64,000 nt of DNA from assembly GCA_029448655.1 (NCBI GenBank), contig JACCLO010000001.1:124001-188000 (forward strand). Direction: 5' to 3'. Below are positions 1 through 10,797 of the stretch, one piece after another (positions within the stretch are counted from its first letter, which is position 1; each line of letters starts with the position of its first letter). The DNA is from Wolfiporia cocos. Its lineage: Eukaryota > Basidiomycota > Agaricomycetes > Polyporales > Phaeolaceae. The translations under genes were made by a program, and so were the position numbers. The notes beneath the pieces are model-generated. The model had not been told where the DNA came from and did no database searches. It saw only the letters and a list, made by a program, of their open reading frames with translations.

Positions 1-1598
1 AGAGTGTTGTCTATGTCATCGTATATAACGAACTCCTTTGGGTTCTCCATAAGTCCCATTTCCTTAGCCTTTCGTTCAAAGTCCTCCCACTCTGGGTCCC
101 ATTTTGTCTTAGAGTGGTCCCAGCCAGTGAGTCGGTTTCTCCACTGGTTGCCTGGGGCGGATGGCCTTGCTTCGAAGAACTTCGTGACTAGGTCTTGGAA
201 AGGGGTCAATCCTCGCTTGCGTTCCCATGTCGTAGTCCCATCGGACCACTCGACTTCCAGCTCGACTTGCCCTCGGTCTTCCCTGGATTCGAGGATCCAG
301 AGAGGCCTGCGAGTGTCATTGCTTTCTGTCCTGACGTTGTGATCCTGATTGGGGAAAGCCGGAGCATGATACGGTAGTAGTAGGACCTCGTTAAAGACGG
401 GGTGTATTCCGCGCATGTCTGCGGGGAGGTCCAGTTCGTATGCTCCATGTCCGACTTTCTTTGTCACCTTGTGCGGTCCGAATCTCTTGGAGTCTAGCTT
501 CTTGGTAGGGTGGCCCATGTTAATGTTCCGGCCGTCTACCCATACCATGTCGCGTTCGGAATACGATAGTGGCGCTGCCCGTTTCCTATCGTAGTATTTC
601 TTCATGCAAAGCTTGGCTTTCTCCAGATTCTGTGACGCACGCTTTGAGATCTCGTGCATGTGCTCAACCCAGTCCCGTGCTACCCCCTCTTCTTGCTCGA
701 GTCCCTCTACTCCTGTGAAGGGGTGGTATCCGTGCGTAAGGTAAAAGGGGCTGTACCCCGTGCTACTATGTACATGCGTCTTGTACGCGAAGCTAGCTAG
801 CGGAAGTAAGTCCGGCCAGTTGGTATGCGAGTCGTTAATAAATAATTGTAGGTACACTTCTAGTTCCTGGTTCATTCGTTCCGTCTGCCCGTCTGTCTGT
901 GGGTGGAATGCTGTACTAGGATTCCCTTCTATCCCTAACCTTCGGTAAACGTCCTTGATGAACTCCGCAACGAACTGTGGTCCTCTGTCGCTGAATATCT
1001 TCTTCGGCAATCCATGTAGGGCGTAGACTTTATCGATGAATATGTTGGCCCATCCTTCGGCCGTTAACTTTGTTGTTGTTGGTACAGCTATATAGTCCTT
1101 GGACTTCATATCTACTACTACAATAATGGCGTCGTGACCCTTGGAAGCTGGGAGTCCCGTGATCATGTCTATGGAAATGTTCTCCCAGTTGTGTGACGGA
1201 GTGGGGTTCGGGTTGAGTGGGGCCGCGCGTTTGGATCTGTCTGGTTTGGCTGCCTGGCACTTGATACATGCCTTCACGTACTGGCGGATGTCTTTTCTCA
1301 TCTTTGGCCACCAGTAGTGTCGATGTATGGCGGTGTACGTGTTTTCTGTGCCAGGGTGTCCTGCCGAAACCGTGTCGTGGAACAAAGAAATGATTTTTTT
1401 ATTAGTTCTTCATCCCGGGGAATGATCATCCTCCCCCTCCTAAACCGCAGACTGTCCTCGGTCGTTTCCCCTGCTTCTACTCCTCCCTTTCCTTCGTAGA
1501 GAGCGGCTTCTGCTTTGACCCTCTCTTTTACTTCGTCGTAGGTAATACCTTTGACTACAGTATAGAATGAGGATCGCAGCCTTTCTGCGCTATCTTCG
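1..1598 (-). pseudogene. Element A integrase and chromodomain-like tail
   Basis: The reverse strand is open from the insertion junction at 1598 to the window edge except for one slip. It encodes the zinc-binding HH-CC part (near 1350-1240, ending CIKC), then the DDE core: D in SIDMITGLP, D in SDRGPQF and E in TERMNQELE (about 1190-860). A chromodomain-like segment follows near 330-200 (ILESREDRG..ELEVEWSDGTTTWE), the module chromoviruses use to target chromatin. A run of seven T at 1394-1400 shifts the frame just before the zinc-binding part; one more A in the sense strand would restore it. The slip could be a real lesion or a homopolymer error. The ORF continues past base 1. Confidence 0.85.
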
Positions 1599-3403
1599 TG
1601 TCACAGATTTATCTGTTCTCTAATTTTCCCTGTATTTTTCACTATTTCTTCGCATTTATTCCGAATTGTTCCTCGACATCTGCACTTATCCTGTATCTAA
1701 GCTATACTTAAGCTACCGTGCCGCTGTTGACACAGTACGCCTGTGGGACTCACCAAGTGCCTATATTGTTGAGATAAGGCGACTTAGAGAGGAGGCAATA
1801 CCAGCGCAGCAGGATGGTGAGAGGTTATTCTACGGCGCAAGCCGAGAATAATAGAACTAGAGTTATAGGGCGTCAAGCCCCTAGTTATATACATGTTTAT
1901 GGGAAGGTCACGTGCTACTAGCTAGTCGTTACCTTTCCGGGTTATGTGGCTTTGCCAAGTGGCGAAGCTTATCTTATCTACTGTTTATGGACTCTACATA
2001 GAATGGCCGTGGCAAGGCCCTAATGGCCGAACCAATCGTATGAGAGGGATTTGTTAGTTATCTTGTTGTAACGCGGGCGCAGCCCGGGTATAAGGGAAGC
2101 CGGTTGCCGGATACCGTGAGGTATAATGGCGATTGGCCGTGCTTCGTTGGATGACCAAGGCGGGGCGCCGAGGTCGTTATGCCATTGGACGGGAAGTACC
2201 GTGGCATGTGTTACAGCCCGGTCCGGATGGTTACCGGGGCATGTGTTGGACTTAGCCGTGAGGCGAGGTCCGGTGTTTGGGCAACGCCGTGATGGCAGAA
2301 GCCCGGGACTTGGAGAGCACCGAGTCCGTGGGAGGCCGAGAAGGCCGTGACCTATAGCGATATTGCCTTGATGCTAATATAGTGCTATTTGGCCGTGTTG
2401 CCATTATTATGCGAAGGCGTGGCGCGCCTGAGGTGCCATTGTGATCGAGGATCTTATGGCGGTGGGAAGCCGGGAAGGCCGACCCAATATTACAAGGCCG
2501 CGAGGCACTGTTTGTACGTGTGGACATTATTATGCGAGCGTGCCGCGCTCGGCCTATCATTATGATCTAGGATCTATGACGTGGCTGGTCTTGCTCTGAC
2601 GGGCGAGACCTATGACGTAGCCGGTGACGATGCTATTGTCTAGACTTGTATGACGTAATCCCAGGAGGAGGCACAGCGAAGCACGTTGCCTTAGGGATAA
2701 GTTATGGGTCTTGTGACGTAGCGTTGTATATGGCTGGTCATGTGGTTGATAAGCCCAGTTAAGAGCTTGTCGTGGTGGCAATGGGAGTTAACCCGTAGAT
2801 AACTGGTAGTTAGACGTGTAAATCCCAGGTAAATTGCTATAATCGTAGGAAAAATGCTGTAAGCCCCAGATAAATCTGTGACAGCTGTACCGAACCATAA
2901 CCTTGTAGATCACTCACGTGACCATTCCCACACTTAACGTCTTATCTTATCTCTCAACCACGTTACTTATTTCATCACATGATATTATCTCCAGCATCAT
3001 TAGCGCTGCCACGTCATTACTGACATCACCGTTCCAGACTCTGGGCCGAGTCCGGACTCACATCACGTTTCCACGTAGACGCCTTACTCACGCATCGTCA
3101 TACCAAATGACATATCCCGATCGGCCTATGACTCAGCCCGGGATCCCCATATCACAAGCTTCGGACACTTCGTTAGCACCGCCATTACCGGCCTGTGCCC
3201 TACGCCCTACTGTATCGTTAGTCCTACCTAGAGTACCAGGGGTCCTATACCATATGTATATAAGCTTGCATTCTCTGGTGGCTATTGCCCCAGAACTATC
3301 AACTTCGTTACACAGCGATAACACTCTTGCCTAACAAGCAACCACTACTTAGTCTTTTAGCTTCGTCTAACCACAAGACCATACAAGTAAGTCTTTCGTT
3401 ACA
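1599..3403 (+). repeat. Solo LTR in element A pol (split by a younger LTR)
   Basis: It begins TGTCACAG and ends CGTTACA, and is flanked by the 5-bp duplication CTTCG at 1594-1598 and 3404-3408. Without the insertion at 1728-2883 it is about 644 bp. A TATA-like TATATAAGCT near 3258, followed by CAGAACTATC, gives plus orientation and resembles the solo LTR at 4478-5095. No internal coding sequence is present, so this is a solo LTR left after recombination. It separates the RNase H and integrase parts of element A. Confidence 0.85.
1728..2883 (-). repeat. Nested solo LTR, 1156 bp
   Basis: It begins TGACACAG and ends CTGTGACA on the plus strand, with a perfect 5-bp target duplication GCTGT at 1723-1727 and 2884-2888. 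It lies inside the older solo LTR at 1599-3403. The TATATAA signal on the minus strand gives its sense direction. The LTR at 19849-20944 is a close relative, with long stretches that are nearly identical. Reading frames of 60-100 codons inside it are not genes. Confidence 0.9.
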
Positions 3404-4477
3404 CTTCGACGAATAGGTGTGGCTTCAGGACGACTTGCCCTTCGAGATGAGCCTTGTCGTTGCCGTGGTCACTTCTTCGGGAAAGCCCGTCGGCCCTTCC
3501 GTTGGTTTTGCCGGGGATGTGCACGAGTTGTAGGTCATACTCGGCAAGTTCCGTCATCCACCGGGCTTGTCGCGGATTAATTTTCTGTGGGGTCTTAAAA
3601 TACTCTAAATTCCTGTGGTCCGTTAGTACTTTTACAGGGTGCTTCGCTCCCATTACGAAATGACGCCATTCGTCTAGGGCGCGCATGATAGCGAGTAATT
3701 CTCGATCGTATATCTTGTAGTTACGTTCTGCCGGTATCATCGTCTTACTCTGGTATGCGATGGGTTTCCATACACCTTCCTGCTTCTGCATGAGGCAGGC
3801 TCCAGTCGCAAAGTCTGAAGAGTCTGCCTCAATGCGGAAGGGGTCGTCGTCGTTTGGAATCCCTAACACGGGTGCTTCGATAAAGATCTTTTTCAATTTC
3901 TCGAAGCACTCGAGTTCCGCCGTACCCCACTGCCATTCTGTGTCCTTTGTCAGATTGATCAGTGGGCGAGCTACCGTGGAGAACTTGGGTATGAATCTCT
4001 GGTAGAAGTTAGCGAATCCGATGAAGGACTGCACTTCTTTCTTGTTCCGAGGTGCTGGCCAATCGGCTACTGCAGCTACCTTCGCAGGGTCCATATGGAT
4101 CTGCCCGTGAGAGATTATATGCCCAAGATATTCGACCTCGCTTTTCATGAACTCGCATTTCTCCGGTTTACAAGTAAGTTTGTTTTGACGGAGGACGAGG
4201 AGCACCTTGCGCAGAATCTCTTTGTGCTCTGCCTCATCCTCGGTGAAAACAAGGATATCATCTAAATATACAATGACTTTGCCCGTCATTATGAGATCTC
4301 GGAAAATGTCATTCATCAAAGCTTGGAATGTGCCTGGTGCATTGCACATTCCGAAGAACATCACTAATGGCTCATAGAGCCCCCAATTAGTGATGAAGGC
4401 AGCTTTTTCCTCGTCGCCTTCTTTGATTCTGACATTTGTGTATCCCCAACGAATGTCCAATTTCGAGAAGTACTTAG
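3404..4477 (-). pseudogene. Element A reverse transcriptase (C-terminal part) and RNase H
   Basis: This is the continuation of the pol frame between two solo LTR insertions. RT shows DIRWGYTNV, GMCNAPGTFQ and the catalytic YLDD box. RNase H follows with D in RIEADSSDFATG, E in YDRELLAI and D in LTDHRNLEYF. The apparent start codon at 4460 is an artefact of the insertion at 4478, because homologous elements read straight through here. The frame is open to the junction at 3404 and resumes in frame at 1598. Confidence 0.88.
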
Positions 4478-5095
4478 TGTCACAAGAAATCCCAGTTCTA
4501 GGGGTTCTCTTACTTGGCTCACCCTTGGCTAACGCTTGCCCGAAGATATTCGCTAGATTAGATTAGATAGCCGCTCAGTGGAACCGCACGTGCATAGGTA
4601 GATAAGTACTTCACTATCTTATCTCTACAGGTCACGTGACGTTGAGAGTAGTCACAACGTTAGTAGTTATGGGTCACGGTCACAATGCGCGCACAGACCA
4701 CGCCATTAGGGCAGGTCTTGAGCGGCAGTAGTTACTGTCCCCCATGTATATAAGCTACGACGTTCTGAGGCTTACACCTCAGAACTATTCTTCTCATTGT
4801 TGGGGCTTGTCCCCTGGGAACCTTCTCTCACGCTGGTGTGCGCCTGCTCAGCGTCGACACCTCCTCTCTCTCTCTCTCTCTCTATGACTGCTAGTCTGGG
4901 TGCCTAAGGGGTGTTGTCCCCCTCACTCGCCAGCGGTTCGGTGCGTCCCGACCAGCCCCTGAAGACTAGGGAAGGACTACGGCAGTTCGTCCACAAGAGA
5001 CGTCCTGTTCTCCTCAAGAGGATAGGATTAGGGATTAGGGAGTGGGGGTTTCCCCGCTTTGCGGGTAGTCACGTAACCAGTGGGTTTCCATGATA
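4478..5095 (+). repeat. Solo LTR, 618 bp, in element A RT
   Basis: It starts TGTCACAAG and ends ATGATA, an altered CA end, and has the 5-bp duplication CTTAG at 4473-4477 and 5096-5100. A TATATAAGCT signal near 4747 on the plus strand gives its orientation. A CT dinucleotide run lies near 4862-4883. The insertion falls between the [10 protein letters not shown] and DIRWGY parts of RT, so it cuts the catalytic domain. Confidence 0.85.
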
Positions 5096-7335
5096 CTTAG
5101 CTCTTTTCAACTTGTTGAGCAGCTCCGTGATCAGTGGGAGCGGGTACCGGTTCTTCTTGGTCATCTGGTTCAACTTCCGATAATCTTGTATGGGTCTCAG
5201 TTTCCCATCCTTCTTTTTGACGAAGAAGAATGGTGCCCCCCATGGTGACTTGGACGGCCGTATGCGTCCGGTTCGTAACTGTTCTTCTAGAAAGTCATCT
5301 AGTGCCTCCTGCTCCCTAGGGGAGAGCGCGTAGATCTTGCCGGCGTATGGTTCGGAATTGGGCAGCAGTTCGATTGCGTGATCCCACGGTCGCCGTTCGG
5401 GGAGGTTGTCGAATTCCTTTTCCTCAAACACGTCTCGGAAGTCGTGTAGGTACTCGGGGACTACCTCCTCGAAGGCTTTTGCTTCCATGGTCTTTCCGGC
5501 TGCGATGGCGATCTCGGTTGCCTTCGTAGCGCGTACTTGCTCAGCGATGTCCGCTCTGCATTCTTCCCTATTTCTCATCCATGCGTCAGCGAATATGTAA
5601 TAAATATGATCACCTTCTTCGATCTGCTCGTGTTCGCAGTCGCAGGTGAAGGTGATCCGACGTTTCTTCCAGTCGATGGTTGGGTTGTGGTCTTCCAACC
5701 AGTTGAAGCCAAGGAATACGTCTGCGGAGACTAGCTCCGTGACATGGAACTTGCGGGTTTCCAAATGCGTGTTGATCTGCATCTGGAGTTCGACGTAGTG
5801 CGTCATCTTGCCTGCGGCATTGGTACTACCGTCCGCGTTGTACAGCTTGACAGGTCGGTCTAGCGGGATCTGCTCGAGCTTATGTTCCTCGACGTAGGCG
5901 CGACTGATTACTGATCCCGTAGAACCAAAATCTATCAGCGCTTTTGTGAAGAGGGCGCGTCCGTCAGGGCGGTGGAGAGTGATCGGTACTTCGATCTGCT
6001 TTCCCCATTTTCCCGTCTGGATTACCACTACATTTCCTCGGAGTTTCTCTCCGGTGGATCCGAATCTCTGTGTACCGCGCGTGGTTTCCCGAATGTTCTT
6101 GACAATATGCGTGTCGGGTGTCATGTTGCACTCGAGTATGAACTGGGCTATCCTGTCCCCATACTCGACCAAATAATCTGTTCCGGTTTGATTATTTAGT
6201 ATGACTTTTAGTACCCTGGTGTAGTCCTCATCTACTACACTGGCTTCCACGTCGACTCCCTTGAGGGCGAGTCCAGATCGTGGGGCTACTCTGCTGTATA
6301 CACCGTCGGGCATCCTGATCTTGATGCCTGTGCTAATGGTGACACGCTTTCCATTCGGTATAATGACCTCCTCCGCAGAGTGTAGGTCGTACCCCGCGGC
6401 CCCGGCGGTCTTTCGCTCGGGTGCTATTGCGTGGGGGTGGTCTAGATAGATGTCGAGCGTGACTGCCCTCTTCTTGGCACGTCTACGCCGCACTTTCTTT
6501 TCGGTCTTTTTCTTGACTGTTGGTCCTGATGCGTCTGCCATCGTCACATCAGGATCCACAACCGGGTCTATGTCCATGGGTACATAGTTTACATTGTTTA
6601 TGGAGGAATTAAGCACGGTATTTTCCTCCCGCCAAGCTCCAGAGGGAGGCTCCTCCGAGGCTGTTACAAACGAATCCGACAAGCATGTTGAAGTTTCGTT
6701 GTCGTCACTATGATCCCTGTCTACTGAACGTGGTACAGATATGTGGTCAAATATCGGGGCCCCGGTTCCAAGCCCATTAAGTTCGTCAACCGGTTCAGTC
6801 TCCTCCGTGGCAGACTCAGAGTCACTATTGACTGTTTCTTCTACTTTCAGAACTGAGAAATGGTTAGAAGAGGAGGGACGTACCTGATTGAGTCCAGCTT
6901 TCTTTGCGGCCTCAGGGTTCTCCTTGGCCCAGGCTGCAACCATTCGGATGAAATCCTCCTGGCTGACTTCGCCCAGGACCTTTGGAGCATCACTCCCTGC
7001 TTCTACGGCCTGCCTTGTCCGCGCTGGTGCAGATGGACCGGCACCGGTGTTCCCTCTGCTGGTGGCTGCTCGGGGCCTCCAGTTGGGTTGGTGCCAAGTC
7101 GGTTTGTTGCAGCCTTTGCCGGGCTGCTCTGCCTGCGTTTTCTTGCAAGAGTGGCAGATTCTCTTGAGGAGGTTGGCCTTCTCTTCCGTGGTGTATTCCT
7201 TCCACAATGTTGGTTCCGATGACGATGTTGACCGACTTTTCCCTTTGTCGGTACCTGATGACGTTCCCTTCCCGTGGCGCAGCTTTTCCTCATCACGAAG
7301 CCGTCGCATGGCATTGTCCGTACGGAGGATCGCCT
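5096..7335 (-). pseudogene. Element A gag end, dUTPase, protease and start of RT
   Basis: This is an open frame of about 745 codons. A cysteine motif (CHSCKK then GC) stands where the zinc knuckle is expected. After a basic patch comes a trimeric dUTPase with motif I (AAGYDLHSA), II (PRSGLALKG), III (VVDEDYT), IV ([10 protein letters not shown]) and V (RFGSTG). Motif III has R where most dUTPases have G after DY. The aspartic protease follows with IDFGSTGS; the active-site triad is D-F-G where D-S-G or D-T-G is usual, which one C-to-T change could explain and which probably disables the enzyme. RT then begins ([22 protein letters not shown]) and is cut by the LTR at 5095. dUTPase lies before protease here. 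Confidence 0.85.
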
Positions 7336-7340
7336 GTTTC

Positions 7341-8182
7341 TGTTACGGTTATTTTGATTTTTCGAACGCTAGCAGAACTCACCATAGGATGAATACGATA
7401 CAGGGACCTGTTGCGCAACCAACCCCCTGGCTACTCGTGACTCTACTGGGCGCATCCCCAGTTGTATTAGCATATTGTTACGGTTATTTTGATTTTTTGA
7501 ATATCGACAGAACTCACCATAGGGCGAATACGATACAGGGACTTGTTGCGCAACCAGCCCCCTGGCTACTCGTGATCTTACTGGGCGCATCCCCAGTTGT
7601 ACTAGTCTATAGGGCTCGTTTCATCTTTGGCAGATCCAACTCTGCCACCGTTTCACCTTCATCGTTTATTAGCTGACAGATGGCGTTCAACCGCCATCAT
7701 TCCTATCTATCGTCTCAGATATATCACTCCATACTTATCAAACGTTTGGGACTATAGTGTAGATAGTATCTGTGGCATCTGGGACAGACTTGACCCCTGA
7801 AACCTAGCATAGTATAAAAACTCATGTACTTATTGTCGAGGCTCTCCAGCTCGACCTTGTTGTACAAACAAGAAGTCTTATACTCGTTCTCAAACGTAGG
7901 AAACTATGCTCAGTATTTCTCACTCGAGCCATCGAACGACTAAGTCCTCGAAGTGCACACTGACTTCTCGGACTTAGGCGAGTCTTATATTCTATTCGAC
8001 TCGCACTTGAACAGATTATATCCTCTAACGCGTATTGGATATTAACCGATCTCCTAAGGACTTCACTTAGGACCCGAAGGCATCTAACGAGTATTTGCCT
8101 TGCATACGGCGACGTGCCTACGTGCAGAAGAACGATCTATATTCGCGACTCGAATATACGAACGGGTATTCGACCCGTAACA
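7341..8182 (+). repeat. Solo LTR of the D family with a 135-bp internal duplication
   Basis: A complete LTR (TGTTACGG to CCCGTAACA, 7476-8182, 707 bp) is preceded by a second copy of its first 135 bp (7341-7475). The whole block has one perfect target duplication, GTTTC, at 7336-7340 and 8183-8187. The duplication therefore lies inside the inserted unit. The LTR is nearly the same as the 5' LTR of element D at 24486-25193. Removing it restores the element A frame (SWK joined to [13 protein letters not shown]). Confidence 0.9.
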
Positions 8183-8187
8183 GTTTC

Positions 8188-9661
8188 CAGGATTGATAAT
8201 CCTCCGGGATCTGGACATTGTATCCACGTTGCGACTTATCGTTGACGGTGGCGGCGACGAAGGTGGAGTGTACAGCCGAATAGATTTCCTTTGGTATCGC
8301 GGCAGTGACCCAGCGATGTACGATCTGGTTTTCCTTATCGTATTTAGCCTCCGAAAGAAGTTGTTCCAGCTCCTGGAAGTACTCTTCGCCCTTGCCGATG
8401 GTCATGGTCAGTTTCTCAGCTGCGACCGCCGACTTTTTTTCCAAATCAGGGTCGTCGAACTTCTGGTGGAGTTCCCAGATGAAACGTAACCAACTCATGT
8501 GCCATTGTCCGTCACGATAGTGCTCTCGCGTAAAAGCTGTTACCCAGGCATCGACCTTAGGGCCCCTGATTAGTGAGATTGCTGTGCCGATCTTCTTACT
8601 GTCTGTAAATAGCAGGGGCCGGTTGTCGTCGATGTAGACCTTTAGGTGTACCACCCACGGAATAAAGTTGTCGCCCGTGAATGCTTCCGGTTCCCGTACC
8701 TTGGACTTGTACCGGGGGTCAGGCTGTGGCTCTGGGAGCATGGAGTACGCATCCCATTGCGAGCTTGCCGGTTTCTCAGGCCGCCACATCGATGCTCGTG
8801 TTCCCTGAAGAGGCGTGGCTCTCCAGGTGTTCGCATGCACGTTTGCGGGGGGAGCCGACGGAGGGACCGGTGCTGCTGCCATTGCCAAGTATGGTACCTG
8901 CGGGGTGATAACTGGGGGGTGTAGCCTGGTAGGAACGGGTTGGTCTGCCGGGATCCGACGTTCGATGCCGGGCGTGTCACCGAGTTCACCGGCGGGGGAG
9001 ATCCCATGTGCACGGACCTCACCCAATTTTCTACCGGCCGGAAGCGCTCTTCTGGGACTGAGGGTACTGACCTAACGGGGGTGGGACGCTGCGTGTGTAA
9101 CGATGCTGCGTCGCCTGCTGCCAATGCGTCCGCTTGAAGCCGTTGGGCTTCGCGCAGGAATTGGGCCCCCATGTCGGTGTTCCATACCCCGGTTTGAACC
9201 ATTGTCGTCGCCACGTTTTGGCACCGGAAGCCAAAGTCGTGGGTCGTCGGGTTGGGTGGGAAAGCCCACTGCATTGCAAGGGGTGAGTCGATGTGACCCA
9301 GTTGGCTGCCCCCGCGTACAGTGTTGGATTGTTCCCTTGCCAGGTAAAACGCTTGGTCCAGCTGCTCAACACCGGGACCTTGGTCGTCCATCGATGCTCC
9401 GAGTGCAAGTGATCGGTTGGGGGTTTGCTGACCTATGGTCTTGGTGTGGACCGGGGCGACTTCAACATGTGGTCGGGGGGCATGGATGCTGTCTGCCACC
9501 GACAGAAGTGCGAAGTCGTCAGGGAGCCCGTGTACCTGGTAATTCACCCACTGCCCTGGGTGAAATGGATCGATCGGTGCCGAAGCCGGGGTCAGGGCTT
9601 TGAACGGGTTGTGCGCGGGCCGTGGGGTGCGGATGTATTCGATGTTGTGTGGGGCGGCCAT
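8188..9661 (-). pseudogene. Element A gag
   Basis: Gag starts at the ATG at 9661 (MAAPHNIEY), which is shared with element B. The first part of about 245 codons is proline-rich and poorly folded. At a C6 run near 8919 the frame moves by -1 into a second frame. That frame carries the capsid-like part (PQPDPRYKSKVREPEAFTG, WVTAFTREHY, FDDPDLEKK, EYFQELEQLL) and reads on through the LTR insertion site into pol. The same run and the same frame change occur in B, so it is either programmed slippage or an inherited lesion. The start is chosen by conservation between A and B. Confidence 0.75.
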
Positions 9662-10434
9662 TGTATGTAAAGGTGTATGTAAAGAAATTGAAAAAGCAGT
9701 GGCCGCGACGTTCGAAGCGCTACCCGCCCACTGTGGATCAGCCTATAGCTGCGATCGGGGTGGTAACTACAAACTTCGGTTGTCCACCTCTGTCAGAGTC
9801 CACTCCTTTTCAGGAGTGCGCCAAGAAACGCTAAGGGGTTTTCTGCCCAAAGCCGGCAAGTAAACTCTGCCTCTGAACCCTCGTCCAGTCCCGAAGCTAA
9901 TTCGGGATGCCGGGGGGACAGGAACTATCCGCCTGGGATGGGGCGTGTAAAAACTAAACGTAATTTGGCCAAGTGGCCGTATGGACAGGCTGTGTCGCGC
10001 CTCTTCAGCCGCCTGGTGGGGCGCTGGGTTGTTATAGTAACGGGGGGCGGTAATGCCCGTACGTGCCGCGGTAATGTGGGTAAATAGGTGCCCAGTGCCT
10101 CTGTAAACTGCCGTAGGGCCCCTTAACGCTTTTGATTATTATGCGTCGGGTACGCTTCTACTACGGTGGGGATGAAACTTAAAGCCTTTACGCCGTATTG
10201 CACAACGGTGGCTCAGTAGCTTAGAGACAACGGTAGGAGTGGTCCCCTACACGCTGTTCACAAGTGTGTCCCCCAGAACTTGAATCCCTTGACCCTGGGA
10301 TGAGACGGGTGTGGGTAACTAATCACGTGCCCGGATGACCGCAGTCAAACGAGGGCGAAAGAATAGTGCACTTTGCCCCTAGTGCGCCGGGGTTGCTCTG
10401 GAATGAACTCAGAGTGGGGGGGAGACTCGTCTTA
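9662..10434 (-). other. Element A leader with self-primer binding site
   Basis: This is a 773-nt untranslated leader between the 5' LTR and the gag ATG. Next to the LTR, in the sense strand, stands AAGACGAGTCT, an 11-nt candidate primer-binding site. The complement of this 11-mer occurs in the LTR near 10527-10537, about 30 bp downstream of a TATATA signal. That is the arrangement used by Tf1-type self-priming elements. No ORF conserved between A and B was seen in the leader, although much of the sequence is alike in both. Confidence 0.7.
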
Positions 10435-10797
10435 TGACACAAGCGCTATCTCAAGCAACTACTCAGGGGAATATGACTCGGGTGAAAGCATATTCCTGAT
10501 CTGAGGCTACTCAAGGCAACAAAGGCCAAGACGAGTCTGGGGTGCTCCCTGCTCGTCTGGCTGGTATATATGCTATCTGACTGTTTGTACATGTTTGGCT
10601 ACTGTACAGTATTACGTAAGCTAATAGTCCGTTTATAACCCTATCCTAGGGGTAGAGCCGAGAGAAGAGTGTCCGGGGTCTGACTAGGCACGTGTGGGGT
10701 GTTCGGGGTCCTTGCACATGATACTAGGCGGGCGCTTAGATAAGATAAGGGCTTGTCATTCAGTCGTTGGCTAACTGAATGAAATTGGCTTGTGAAA
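10435..10797 (-). repeat. 5' LTR of element A
   Basis: It is a 363-bp LTR beginning TGACACAAG on the plus strand and ending TTGTGAAA where TGTGACA would be expected. It matches the split LTR of element B (12880-13109 plus 15703-15844), including the shared CCGGGGTC and CTTAGATAAGATAAGG stretches. It abuts a truncated gag of element B after the codons for LLEEARY. This places A inside B, with GTACC (10798-10802) as the candidate target duplication. Confidence 0.75.

Larger units (their letters stand above)
1..10797 (-). mobile_element. Ty3/gypsy element A (3' end beyond the window)
   Basis: On the minus strand the order is 5' LTR (10435-10797), 773-nt leader, gag, variant zinc knuckle, dUTPase, protease, RT, RNase H, integrase and chromodomain-like tail, running off the window at base 1. 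If the three LTR insertions and one copy of each target duplication are removed, gag-pol reads as one frame, apart from a C6 slip in gag and a T7 slip before integrase. The LTR ends abruptly inside the gag gene of element B, so A probably inserted into B. The matching 3' junction lies outside the window. The integrase order plus chromodomain place it among chromoviruses. Confidence 0.85.

Noticed and set aside
2126..2560. Small ORFs of 60-100 codons in the LTRs at 1728-2883 and 19849-20944
   Set aside because: They lie in solo LTRs, overlap on both strands and show no domain. Their likeness between copies is explained by common LTR origin.
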